64,000 bases of DNA from Anseranas semipalmata (lineage: Eukaryota; Chordata; Aves; Anseriformes; Anseranatidae), in NCBI GenBank assembly GCA_013399115.1, contig VXAA01000086.1, forward strand, positions 981,191-1,045,190. Direction: 5' to 3'. A program made the translations under genes and the position numbers. Below, piece by piece: positions 11,372 to 23,200 of the stretch; the first letter of the stretch is position 1, and each line of letters starts with the position of its first letter. The notes beneath the pieces are model-generated. The model was given only the letters and a program-made list of their open reading frames with translations, was not told the origin of the DNA and did no database searches.

Positions 11372-14298
11372 CACCTCCTCAATGGCAGGTAAAGAAACAC
11401 TAACTCATGAAAAAGGTGACAACATACATGCTAATTGTTCAAAGCACTACACAGAAAAGCTTAAACAGACTTTCCATATTTTCCAATCCTTGGATATCAT
11501 AAATGATACTGAGCACAAGACAGAGAGCAAGACACTCAGTACCCTGAGCATCTCATCTGGTTGATAAGAATTTAATGGCTAAAGCCTGCCAATGTGAAGC
11601 GTACAGTGAAATGCAAATCCAGACTGCAATGAAGACAGCAGTGGAACTTTAAAGATATTTACTAAGAAAAGCTTTTGTATGTGTGTGATGGGNCAGGTTT
11701 ATGAGATTTAGGTAATGTATATTGTCTGGTATTATAAGTCTCCCCTTATTACACTCATGCATAGCTTCTAATGGTAGCGCCAGTCAAAGATGAGCGCACT
11801 TTTATACCATGAAACACAGGAGCATTACACTGGCAGCTGCACACCAAAGAAAAAAATCCTCGCAGATTTCTACAACAATTGACAATACCATGTTAATGGG
11901 GATTTAAGCATAATGTTAAGGCTGGTTATTTCAAGCATAATGCATACAATTTTCTTAAAACAAACGATCTACTGTTGTGTCCATTATTTACTGTTAAGAC
12001 ATCACTGACTCATAAAGGTTAAACCTCTGTCTTTTCTGATAAAGGGGAAAGGTTCTCCCCACTTCTGGAGAGCTTACAGTGGGTTAATTTTGCATCCATG
12101 CAGTTCAAATAACCCCTGTGTTTTTTTGGTACCACTCAACACTGGTAGAGGTAACGGGGGACAGAAGTTCCTGTGAAGTCTTCCTCTAGCCCCCTGCCTC
12201 CTTCCTGCTGTGCTTAAACAGCACTTTTGAGAAGCAACTCCCTCATTATAAACCCCTAGGCTCAGGGCACTACTGACCTGTACCTATGCTGTGCTGGTGC
12301 AGTTTGGGGATGAGAAGCTAAAAAGGACAGGAAAGTAAAAAGATGGGGACTGGAAGAAAGCAGAGGTTAGCCTCCAGCTGCTTCTCAAGCAACTCTCTCC
12401 ATTTTGCTCAATATAGAGTTTACACCATAACCCTAAAGTTTAATTCCACAGCTGTTTTAACTATTATCTTCCTCAATTCATTTGGATACAACTCCACAGA
12501 AGATTTCTGTTTAGCTGTATCTCAATCCATCAACATTAGCATATCCCAAATTAAACTGCTCTGGTTTGCATGCGTTTTAGATTACAACAAATTCTTCATT
12601 CACAACTAACCCCCAAATCAGAGTAAGAGCTCATTTATGTTTCAACCAATTCAGGCATTCTGTAGACACCTTCCCTAGCTTCCTACACAGTTCTCTTATT
12701 TCACAGAAGCTGTGGAAAATATTGTTGACAGCAATCCTGCGTATCACAAAGATTTCCAAAAGACCAACCGTCTTTCCATCTTCTCAAATAATCAAGAGCT
12801 TTGCAGCAACTTCAGGTAAAAACCAAACCTTTCTTTTGCTCAGATGTCTGTGATGCAAAGCAAGCTGGTTCTTCACCAAGGAAAAGGAGAAAAGGTAGCT
12901 CTAACAGTGTCCAGACTTGTCTGGAAACAAATACTTCCTGGCTTACTTACTGTACTTACAGTAAAAGCACAGATTTCTGAATATCCTTGCCTACTGCACT
13001 TTTCCCAGACAGCCTGTAACAGGACTCACACACCTTCTGTAACCATGTTTTCCAGGGCTTTGTGAAGATAACAGTCCCCTCCACCAAGCGATTGATTGGA
13101 GTGGGGTCAAACCAGTGAGGATGGATGTCCCATTGTTAACTTTTGCACAGCTTGGAGAATCCTTCTCTTTTCTCTTGTGTACTGCCAACATCTCTTAGTA
13201 CAACATCCTCCTCTTCAGACTGAAGATCACCAGCTTTGCTCTTCTGCCTGGTTGAAGAGAGAGGTGATGAGTATCTGGACAGCAAAGCCTCTTTGGTCAA
13301 GGATTAATCCTGTTCATGCCTTGCCATGACAGGTGCCAGGAACACTGCTTGCACTGCAGGAAGAGCAGCCATCTAGCTCTGATGCTCCATCACTGCTCTT
13401 CCTCTTTCCCACGGCACCTTTACCACTCTGCTAACTGAAGCCACAGAGTAGTCCCATTAGAAGCAATATTCCCAAATAAACAGTCTGCAAATGAAACCAT
13501 CTTGTTTTAGATCCCTGTAGTTAACTATTGCTCAGGTCCACCTGCCTGTGCAATTCCCACTTAGTTTATGCCAATGCCTTGTGAATTGGTACTCAGCACC
13601 ACAGCCTTTGGCTGTCTTCAAGAGAAGAATTTGTTGATCTGTCCCTGCTCCCACATCGTTTTCCTGAATACTTACTGGGAGTTGCAGACAACATTTTTAA
13701 AAGGTCAGTGGTCCGAGAATACTGTAATTTGAGTAAGTGGAGAGCTGTGTGTACAAAATAATTAACAAAAGAAAATACATTAGGCTGGAATCATGAAATG
13801 CTTGGATATACTCTAAGTAATATTAAACATATTTCACTAGGTTTCAAGCAAACAGACAAGATTGATGCAACACTGCCTGCATATTACCTGAGCGTGAAAG
13901 CTACGCCTCTTGCTAGATTTCAACTGATTCCATGGCCAGTATCCAAATAAAGAATTCCTATTGTTTTTCAAGAATTGAGTTCTCTTTTACACTGAAAGTG
14001 ATAGCATGACCATCACAAAAGAATACATACAACCAAAGCAAAAACTTATATATGGTCCTTAAAATGGGAAGGCCAAAAGAAAGAATAAAACTTGTGTAAG
14101 TCAAGCCATTAACACCTGCTCTGAATTGAACCTGAAATAATTTAATCCCTTTTGCATTAATTTCTTAATGAGGTATAGCAAAAAAGTGTTCTCATTTAAA
14201 AGCCAAACATACTGTATGTGATATAAAAAGAACAGTAACAGAGTACTAGCATGTGAAAAAAACATGTTGCAATTATGTGAAATACTGCTTTTTGATAT
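11310..14298 (-). other. Gap between BICC1 3' end and the candidate gene
   Basis: No recognised gene lies here. Several minus-strand open stretches have good splice-like borders: 13676-13784 (acceptor TTCCAG, donor CCCA|GTAAGTAT), about 13120-13255 (acceptor after CCTCTCTCTTCAACCAG) and about 12960-13125 (donor ACT|GTAAGT). Their phases do not join into one open protein, so they may be untranslated exons, decayed coding sequence or chance. A single N sits at 11693. Confidence 0.3.
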
Positions 14299-14359
14299 TT
14301 TATTAACAAGCAAGCATCCCTGGAACTGGGTCTAAATAAAAATACTTCATTAACCAATC

Positions 14360-17095
14360 AGAATACAAGGGAGTTATATAAATTTATTTTACGGAACATT
14401 GATTAGTTTTGAAAATTCCCATTTTTAATGTTTTAATTTCATCTTTTATTTAAAAAAATCACTAAAAGGACACAACCCACAAAAATACAATCTGTATCTG
14501 CTCTATATTTACAGATAACTGGTCACTATTAAGGCACAGATTTAAAACTAACATTTGTATGTAGCAAGTCAAATATTTGTGCATAATACAACACTAACAA
14601 TACGGTATGCTGTACTGTCATATTCCCTTTGTGGAATCAAAATAAGTGAGAAATTTTTTTTTTCCAGTGTGTTCTTTTTTGTGTGAAGCCCTATTGAAAA
14701 TAATGTTGTTAATGGGAAATTCTTCACTTTGGTGTAGATGATAATAAGCACTGCTCAGCAAAAGACCACATCAACTTAATACTGTAATAAGTTCAGTTTC
14801 CAAATATAGTACTGTCTAGATACATAGTACATACTTATGAAAGACTAAAAATTTAAGAGTGTAAAGGTTTTTTTGATGCTTTTAAGTTCAGGCAATATAA
14901 GCAAGAAGGGGTTGCAGAAAATTCTGTACAAAGTGTTGCTGAATGTTTTATAAAATCAACATAACTGAAAACAACTTGATTTTCAAACACTGGTCTTGAA
15001 AATGCAAACATTTAAATGAAAGCTCATTTGTAAGCACATAAGCAAGTCCATGTCAATGGAGCTATCTATGTGCTTAGAAGCAAGCACGAGTGTAAATAGT
15101 TTTAGAATTAGAAATTGTGGCTTCCACAAGGGTTTGCATGAAGTTGCTCTTGTCTGTGTAACACACACACACAAATACCTCACAAATAAGTGGATATTTA
15201 ACTATGGCATTTGAGCACAGTAACTCTGATGTGAACAACTGTGTGCATATAAGATGCAATTTATCCATTCTAATCTGAAGTACAATTTTAAACCCAGAGG
15301 AAGCTAACTGCTACCTGATCTACAGTGGAATTCACCCAGCTATACACCATTAAGTAGATATGGCTGAAATGAGTACTGAGCAGTTATTTTTTTGCTGACT
15401 GCAACAAGACTTTATATATCATTGCTTGATCATCTATGCCCTCAACTTCTTTAAATTCCCTTTGTGTGTGCAAATTTCTCTAGACATCATTTTGTTTTCT
15501 CACCTTAAAGAATTATCCATGGAAAGTGTCAAAACTATTTCTCACCCATTTTTGCATAAAAACCAACTACTGTAAATGTTACTCTAATGCCTTCTGTTAA
15601 GAGCACTTGACAGTGGTTTATGTCCATCTCAAAAGGCTTGTACACTGAACATAAATAATACATTACAGTAGAGGTAATTCACAATATTTCTGATGGGAAT
15701 GCTTTTCAACAAATTAATGCTTGGAAATTTTATATTGCATTGCAGGAAGAGGCACTTTATGAATTCCTTCATTATATGAGAACCCTTCATAAACCCATAA
15801 CAAGACATCTGTCAAGACAGAGGAATAATATTGCCAAATTATTCGGACTTTCACAGTATAAGAATGCAATAGTTAGCTCTAGCCACTTATAATATGGACT
15901 CTCTGTTGAACATAACTTGTTTCAGAAATAGTTCATCTCCAGAGTTTTAAACACTTCTGCAGCTGACCATTACAAATCTAAATTGAACAAAACAGATGCT
16001 ATTACACCTATTTCATGTTGGTCACTTAATTGCTGCATGCATAGTCATGTGAGTAATATGCGTCATTTATTAAATGGCAACAGTGCTGTCTTGTCAAATT
16101 AGATTAGTTGTATTTAATCAAACTGACAGCCCAGAGCTCTAGTTTGATGAATGCCTTTCATTCTCTACCATAAATCTGCAGTAGATCAGTTTAATCTGTT
16201 ACATATTGTAGGTGTATAGGATCTAAAAATAAAAGTCTGATATAAATAAGTGTCCTTTAGTGGCAGGATACTAAAAATAGCCCTTTGCTTTGAGACAACC
16301 ATTAAAAACAGTTTTAGCATAACAGGCAGCAGTTAAATATGATGACTGCAAAGGGTTAATATTGCAAGGTCCATTTTGGTCTTTCATTGCATCTGTTACA
16401 GTGAGCGAGTTTCATTGCAAGCAGCACTAGACTGCTTCATGAGAGCATAATAGGACTGGTCCACTACTGCGTGGCTTGATTTTGGAACAATCTCTTCAGA
16501 TAGCTACTGGGGAGATAGAGAGAGGGGAAATCTGCATAAGAACCAGTTCCTAGTACCATTATAGTGAGATGTGACTTAATGCAGGAACATCTGAAAAAAA
16601 TTTGATTAGTGCCAATATAAAAATCAATATGGAAATGAAAGAAATAAATTTCCACAGGACAAGAAATCAGAACATGTAAAGTGCAGAAAGACCTCAATAA
16701 TTATTTTAAGCAGTACCAGAAAAATCCATCTTGATAAAACCAAAATCTATGCTCTCTGGCATCCCAGCTCTTCATTCTTCCTTCATTCAACAAAGTAAAA
16801 ATTCAGTGCATACATTATAGTTATAGGTAATAAAATACTAAAGAACCCTATATTATTATTATTGCAAAATCTGTCCAATCTACATGAGTAAAACATAACC
16901 CACATTTGGTGTTTTGAAAGACAACAGACAAAATGTGTTTTCTCTTTTTTTCTTTTGGCACAGTATCGTGCAGACAAAATGCTTTGGTCCTTGATACCCA
17001 AACTCCCAAAGTGCAGAGGGTGGTGTGCAGTGAAGGCTGTCCACAGGATTGCCATGTCCATCTTTACAGCTGACTTTCTGAGCCACAACTTACTG
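14360..17095 (-). other. BICC1: BICC1 3' UTR (inferred extent)
   Basis: The sequence after the stop codon is AT-rich and lacks coding potential. On the minus strand AATAAA occurs at 16066-16071 and again in a cluster at 14445-14450, 14383-14388 and 14299-14304. I place the main end after the 14383-14388 signal, giving about 2.7 kb, similar to the 3' UTR length I recall for mammalian BICC1. A Pumilio-type TGTAAATA site lies at 14506-14513. The true cleavage site cannot be read from sequence alone. Confidence 0.6.
14383..14450 (-). terminator. BICC1: Poly(A) signals at probable BICC1 3' end
   Basis: Two canonical AATAAA hexamers on the minus strand lie at 14445-14450 and 14383-14388, and a third follows at 14299-14304. 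No other such cluster occurs within 1 kb downstream on this strand. They are the best candidates for the distal polyadenylation sites. Confidence 0.5.
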
Positions 17096-17226
17096 CTACC
17101 AGCGACCGCTGACACTAGCAATGTCCGAATGGTACTGACGTGGCAGTCTTCCACTTGCTCCACCTTCCAGGAATGAGGCACGTATGTTTGATGGGTCAAA
17201 CAGCTTTCTTCGGTTTTTATTCAGTT
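17096..17226 (-). CDS. BICC1: BICC1 last coding exon with stop codon
   Basis: This 131-nt coding part enters in phase 1 (completing Glu). It encodes [40 protein letters not shown] and RW, then TAG at 17098-17096. It ends the last SAM helix and adds the conserved C-terminal tail. The acceptor is CTTTATAG. The codons for Asn-Lys spell AATAAA, a poly(A) signal hexamer inside the coding sequence (17216-17221). Confidence 0.97.
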
Positions 17227-20200
17227 CTATAAAGTTAACAAGAAAAATCTCTCATCAGAAATAAATTTTATTATTTTGATCTAAACCAAAGCTTCTATTT
17301 AAATAAAAATATTTTAGACACAGAACAGTATCAACTGAAAATGTCAGTGAGGTATTCATTCAGTTTAATAGGTCATCAGGATAGTATGAGTGCCAGGTTA
17401 AGACTTTGTAGAAGCTGTTTGAGAAGGAAGCATCTATTGGTTGCAACTCGTAATTTGCACTGATACAGTGTGGAGTTGATACTTTTTTGCAATGATGATT
17501 TAGATCAAACTGACATAACTGAAATAATTTTAAACGGTCCTGCTACCAGACTCAAAGGCTGCAGTTTTCTGAAGTGACTTGCACACAGGATGTACAGTTG
17601 CAGCACAACCATGCTATGTAAAATCAGATGACAGAAAAGCTTATTAGCATCTCAATCATTTCCCAATGCACAATTATTTATTTTAAAGATAATACTGAAG
17701 CAGTATTTTAATATGGATTTTATTAGGAAAACAGTTGTTCACCTCTCATTCAAATACAAACCTAGTTTGTATTAGCAAATGCTCATCCAAAATCTTTTTC
17801 CTTTCCCCACTTTTCTGTTTTTGTAAGCAAACCCCATATGATAGACACAAATCACTGAAAGATTACAGATTTTCATAACCGTTGCTGAACTAAGTACATT
17901 GCATTTTTTCCCTCTAAGCCATCGCTTTAAATGCATAAAAAACATTCACTAGTGGCATTAGCAGAAGAGATGCAACTGGGAGGAAAAATGATTTAATGTT
18001 GCATTAACTACCTGAAGAGAACTTTCTCCAATATAAATTCATTGCCAAAACAGTGAAGACAGAGCATTCCTATGTAAAATGAAATTGTATATTATTTATT
18101 ACAATTAGAAAAAACATCTAGCTAGGCATACTACAGCACATTCTAAGAAACAGTATTTGGCCTTCATCTTTTCTGCACGTAGGGTACAAGACAACCTTTT
18201 ATTTAAAGTGAGCTGGAAAAATTTCAAGTAATGTATTTCATTCAAACCTATGCATTTTTCAGTAGCAACTGGCCTTGAACAAAACAAAAAAATCTAATCC
18301 AAACCAAAAAAAAAAAACCCCACACATGCATTTTTTCCAGCTATGATGATTGCTCTGCTAATGACTAAAGTGGAGGACAGGGAACCAAAAGCCTGAAAAA
18401 GCCAGTTCTTTACTCTGCAGAGCCTGAAACTCCAGAGCATCTAGGACTCACAGTTTTGGGGTACAAAACCAAGTTCACTATCTGCTGTGAAACAGACCTT
18501 CTACCAAGCTCCGACTTTACAAGGGGACTAATGCAACTGAAATCTCAAGGGAGGAGAAAACAAACAATATTTAAAAATCAACAAACGAAAATCTGTGTGA
18601 AGTTGTTTCTTTACCTGAGATTGCAAGCAGCATTTTTCTTCTGGCACCAAAAGTGGTAATTCCTAGCTCTTTCAAATCTTGATCAGTAAGAGTAAGGAAT
18701 GTCTGCAGATCGATCTAAAGTGAAAAGAAATAGGAAAATTATGCAAAACAAGCCTCTCTCCAAAATTATTAAGCTGTAAATGTGGTTCGGGATAGCCTCA
18801 ATTTTTTTCCCTACTGCATTTTACAGTTCTTCTACCAACTTATTTACTGCATGTAAACCGCAATCATTGCGTTCCAACAACTTCTTCACAGTTTCTCAGT
18901 TGGCTACCCTGTATCTCTGACAGAAACTAAACAGTTTTAGAAGAGCACACAAGAACTACTAATCACATTTAATTCTGACTGCTGAGATTGAGTATTTATC
19001 AGAGTTGCTACAGTGTAATTGGAAACAACCAGATAGATATGTCTGTAGATATGGTAGGTTATTCAGACTTCAGTAAGCTAGCAGAGGACAATTGCTCAAC
19101 TACTTGTGATGTATTTGAGTTAAAGCATTGAGCATTTCACAACATACCAAAGTGTGTGCAAACACGTATGTTTGTGGTTTGTTGCTCCTAACACAATTCA
19201 CGGAAACGTAGTGGAAAATTTAGTTTTCGATCTGGCCAAACTATTTGGCTCATCACACTTAATCAGCAACTCTTGAGGTTAAAATGAAATAAAATACTGT
19301 CAAACAAAAGCCATCTTTGCCACAAACTGGTTGCCCAGAAATCAAATTTCCCCACAGCAATAGGCATTGTGATTAGAGAGATGAGAAGTACTGGCAGGAA
19401 AAGCACAAGATCTAACTGCCCTGAGCTGAGATAGCAACAACACTTCAGTGGACCCTGGATGAGTCCACTGAATGAGAGTGCATATACATGAGTGACTTAG
19501 AGTGCAGGAGGAGGTACAAATTTGCCTCGTGTCTACCCTTGCAATACCGCAGTATGCACTCGAATGCACCCCTGGCGCATGCAAGGCAGTTTTCCTTTCA
19601 CAGAAGCAAATCTGAAGCTGAACATTGGTACACCATCAGAGCAACTCATTCACAACATGAATGGAAGGTCCTCTCAGAGTTTGCTCTTTATGAACACATG
19701 CACAGTCCTCTTAAGCTCTCTTAACAAGAAGGCGGTCTGTGCAAATACCCACTTTGCATGGTCTATTAGACAAAACACGCAAGTGTGAATCTGAGACCAG
19801 CAACTGGTGCAGATCTCACTGCTGAAAAAGATGCAAAGCAGACATATGGGTCCAGAACACAGGAAAACACCAAATCCGATCGTAGTCCTTCCCCTATACC
19901 ACGAGTCAGCAGTACTGACACAACCCACACAGACATATCTGTATTTTGTTTCTTAGTACACCCAGTTCCAATGGTGTGACAGACAACTTCTCACATACAA
20001 CGACAGTACTTTCAGGACAAACTTAGGTGATATATGTTTAAGCCAGCACATCTTACAGATGGGCTCACTGTGCTTTTGCAACACAGATGATCTGTCACCA
20101 GAATAAGCTACCTGCAGATAACCAAATTGACTCTACCTATTTAGTATTCTGTGGCCATGAAATATTATCAGTTGAACTAAACTGAGATACTGGCTTAGTT

Positions 20201-23200
20201 GGTGAAGAGGTGGAACAGAGCAGGTCCCATACCTGACCAACCATATCTCCCTGCTGGGAATGGATCAAGGCAAGTCCATTCAGCTGGCACATAGGGGAAG
20301 AGGCAAAGGATGTGTGTGCACCCCAGCACCAGCCAAAATTAGATATTACAGCTGAATGTAGGCTGGATTCCCATTGCCTATACAGGAAGTTGACTGAAAA
20401 CTATTAAATTATAGTTGGCATCTTAGTTTACAGGTAGAAGCCAAGATTTAAGCTTCCTTGAATGAAAAAAAAAAATAGTTTAATTCTTTGTTAAGTATAA
20501 ATCAAAGTTGCAGGATGAAATACCCATGCCCAAGCTGACTGTCTGGAAATTCAGAGACACGTGATACAGCTTCAACAGAGCAGCTCATGAAAATCCTGTC
20601 ACCAAGAGACTTCTCAGCAGCTTTGGTCAAGAGACAGAACAAACACTGTTGTAAAACATGCTACAAACACAAAGATGCCTTTCAAAAGAATACTGACCTC
20701 TTGCTGTTGGAATACATCTGTGTATTTGCCCAAACCGAGTTTGCTGAACAGCTCAGGCAGATCAGATCCCTTAAACAGGCTGTTCAGGTTGCAGCCATTG
20801 CTTCCGGTCAGCGAGGAAATGCAGTCCATGTAATTACTGCTACTGAGATAGTGTTCAGCTGGAAGGTAAGAAGTGCACTTTTCAGTCACGTCACAGAAGC
20901 ACGCAATTTTCAGTCACCTCAACACTGCATTCAATTAGATCATTAAATTACCAAAATATTTAAATTATTATTTAACAACAAAAAGGAAAGCAAAAAGGAA
21001 CAAAACAAAAAAAAAATCAAAAAACACTTTTCAGTGGTCTCAGAGAATGAACAGATTAAAGTGAAATTTTTCTTAACTAAGTTCCAGTATTTGTTTTCTA
21101 CAGAAAGATGTTCGGGTGAATCTTTCAAGCAGCAAAGTCACATTATGTAAACAGTCACGTGGATACAACTCAGGCTCTCATATAGGGGAAAGACCTGCAA
21201 TGCCCCACTGCTTTTCCCTCTCCTTAAAAGCCTTCTCTCCTCTTTTCTCCAGTAGGTATTTTGGAAAACACCATTGCACACAAACGCCACCAGCTCCTTT
21301 TGGTCTGGATGGGAAGAATATCACGCTGGAGCAATAGAGGGACCAGAGAGTTGCTGAATGATTTGGTGATTATTTCAATACCATAGAGACAAAAAAAAAT
21401 GAAATAGTTTTATAAAAGACTAGATCTGGAAATATGTTTCCTATACAATTTTAAGTTATATTCCCAAAAGGTATATTTAAAAAAAAAAGAACATTTCTAG
21501 GGTGAAGTTTTTAAACAAGAAAACAAGTATAGCTGTGCAATCCGTTTCCTCTGTGTGTGCATACTGATAGTATGCAACCAGGTAGTTTATAATTATTTTC
21601 CTCATGCTGCACACACAGAAAAAGATAGCTGCCTGGGACTGCATCAGGACTTTGCGTAAATGGGGCCACTGTGAGCACTCCCTCACTTGTTACAGGCACC
21701 AGAAAGTATACTGCAAAAGGATATCTTCCTAGGTGAGTAAAATTAAGACTGTCCCAGAGCCTTCTGCTATAGCCTCCACTGCAGACTGCCAATAGGAGGT
21801 TATAAAAACACCACTCTTCACAAGCACTATGCTAGGTTTCTTATTTTCTGGGCACAAACTAGTTAGTCTCTGAACTGTTCATCTGGTTCCAAGTGCTTTC
21901 ATCCTCCTCAGCTCCATTTTGGAGCATTTTAAAACAGAGTAGACTATTCAATGTTCAGTACTGAGAATGTGAACATTAGGTTTGACAAATGAAGCAATTA
22001 GTAGGTTGGCATTTTAGACTGCAAAAGGTGGTGCCTCCATTTCTTCTGTATCACAGTAAAATAATACTAAAAATACCCAAACAGAAATTAATGGTCCTAC
22101 ACTCAGGGCAGATTATGCAAGACTGTGTATTGGAAACAATGAAATATTAAGAGATACTTATTACTGATGCAGTCAGGTAACATTATCACAAAAACAAAGC
22201 AGAAATTCAACACCACTATGTGACCATATGAACAAAAACTTAGTGTAGTACTCCTGTACATTAAGGTAAGCACACACATTTATCCAGCCAACTCATGGCT
22301 GTTTCTTTCATCTCCCCTTCCACAAATTCCACTCTGGGAAAGCTATAGCTGCAGCAGTCCAGGGATCCCTGCACTGCCAATGTATTCACATTTCTAATTT
22401 TCTTCTAATGCATAAGTTAATAAATACATTTTAAATCCTTATTTGTTTTGATTAACCTAGAGCTTCCATTTTTATCCAATTAACTTGCAAACATTATTGG
22501 CTTGATTTCAAAAGAAACTTTTCATCTCTTTTGTACTATAAGTATTTAAAATGCTGTATGTAGCCATTCATAACTGAACTAATATGCTTTTTAAAAAATG
22601 GTTGGTATATTTGTAATTATTCATAAATATTTCCTTTAACTGAAGCTCTCCTTTCTTGAGATATCCAACGTTTACTGTGTACTTTGCAGTTAATCTGGGA
22701 TTTAGGTTTATTCACCTTTATAAGAAAAATGCAACAAGAAAAGTGAAAACAGCCATAACATTTCTTTCCCTATAATGCAGTCAGACAGCATTCCCTATAA
22801 TGCAGTATTCTCCACCGCCTTTTTTGCTCTTCTTCAGAAAGACATATATTAAGTTTTCAAAAAACAAACAAAATAAAGTTTCAAAGAGTTTAACTGAAGT
22901 AAAATTTTAATTTGTAAGTTTTAATCTTTGTTTAAAAAAAAAGAATATTTACAGCTGTATCCACAGAAACCAGTGCTTAAAATAATGTGCTAGGACATGC
23001 CAAACATATGGACAGTTTTATTTTTATCACCATAAAGAGAATCATGCTTTAAAATTCAACATCAGCACAGCTTAAAGCTTCTCCACCTGCTAGCAGATAG
23101 CCCAATAAAGACTTGGCTGTTGCTGCATTGATAACAACAGAATGATGATAGTCTAGAAATAAGCTTTTAATTAAGTAAATAAAAAATATAATAAAAAAAT

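Noticed and set aside
12343..12609. 88-codon plus-strand ORF with Asn/Ser/Ile-rich peptide
   Set aside because: Composition and length fit chance. There is no promoter or splice context and it is antisense to the candidate gene interval.
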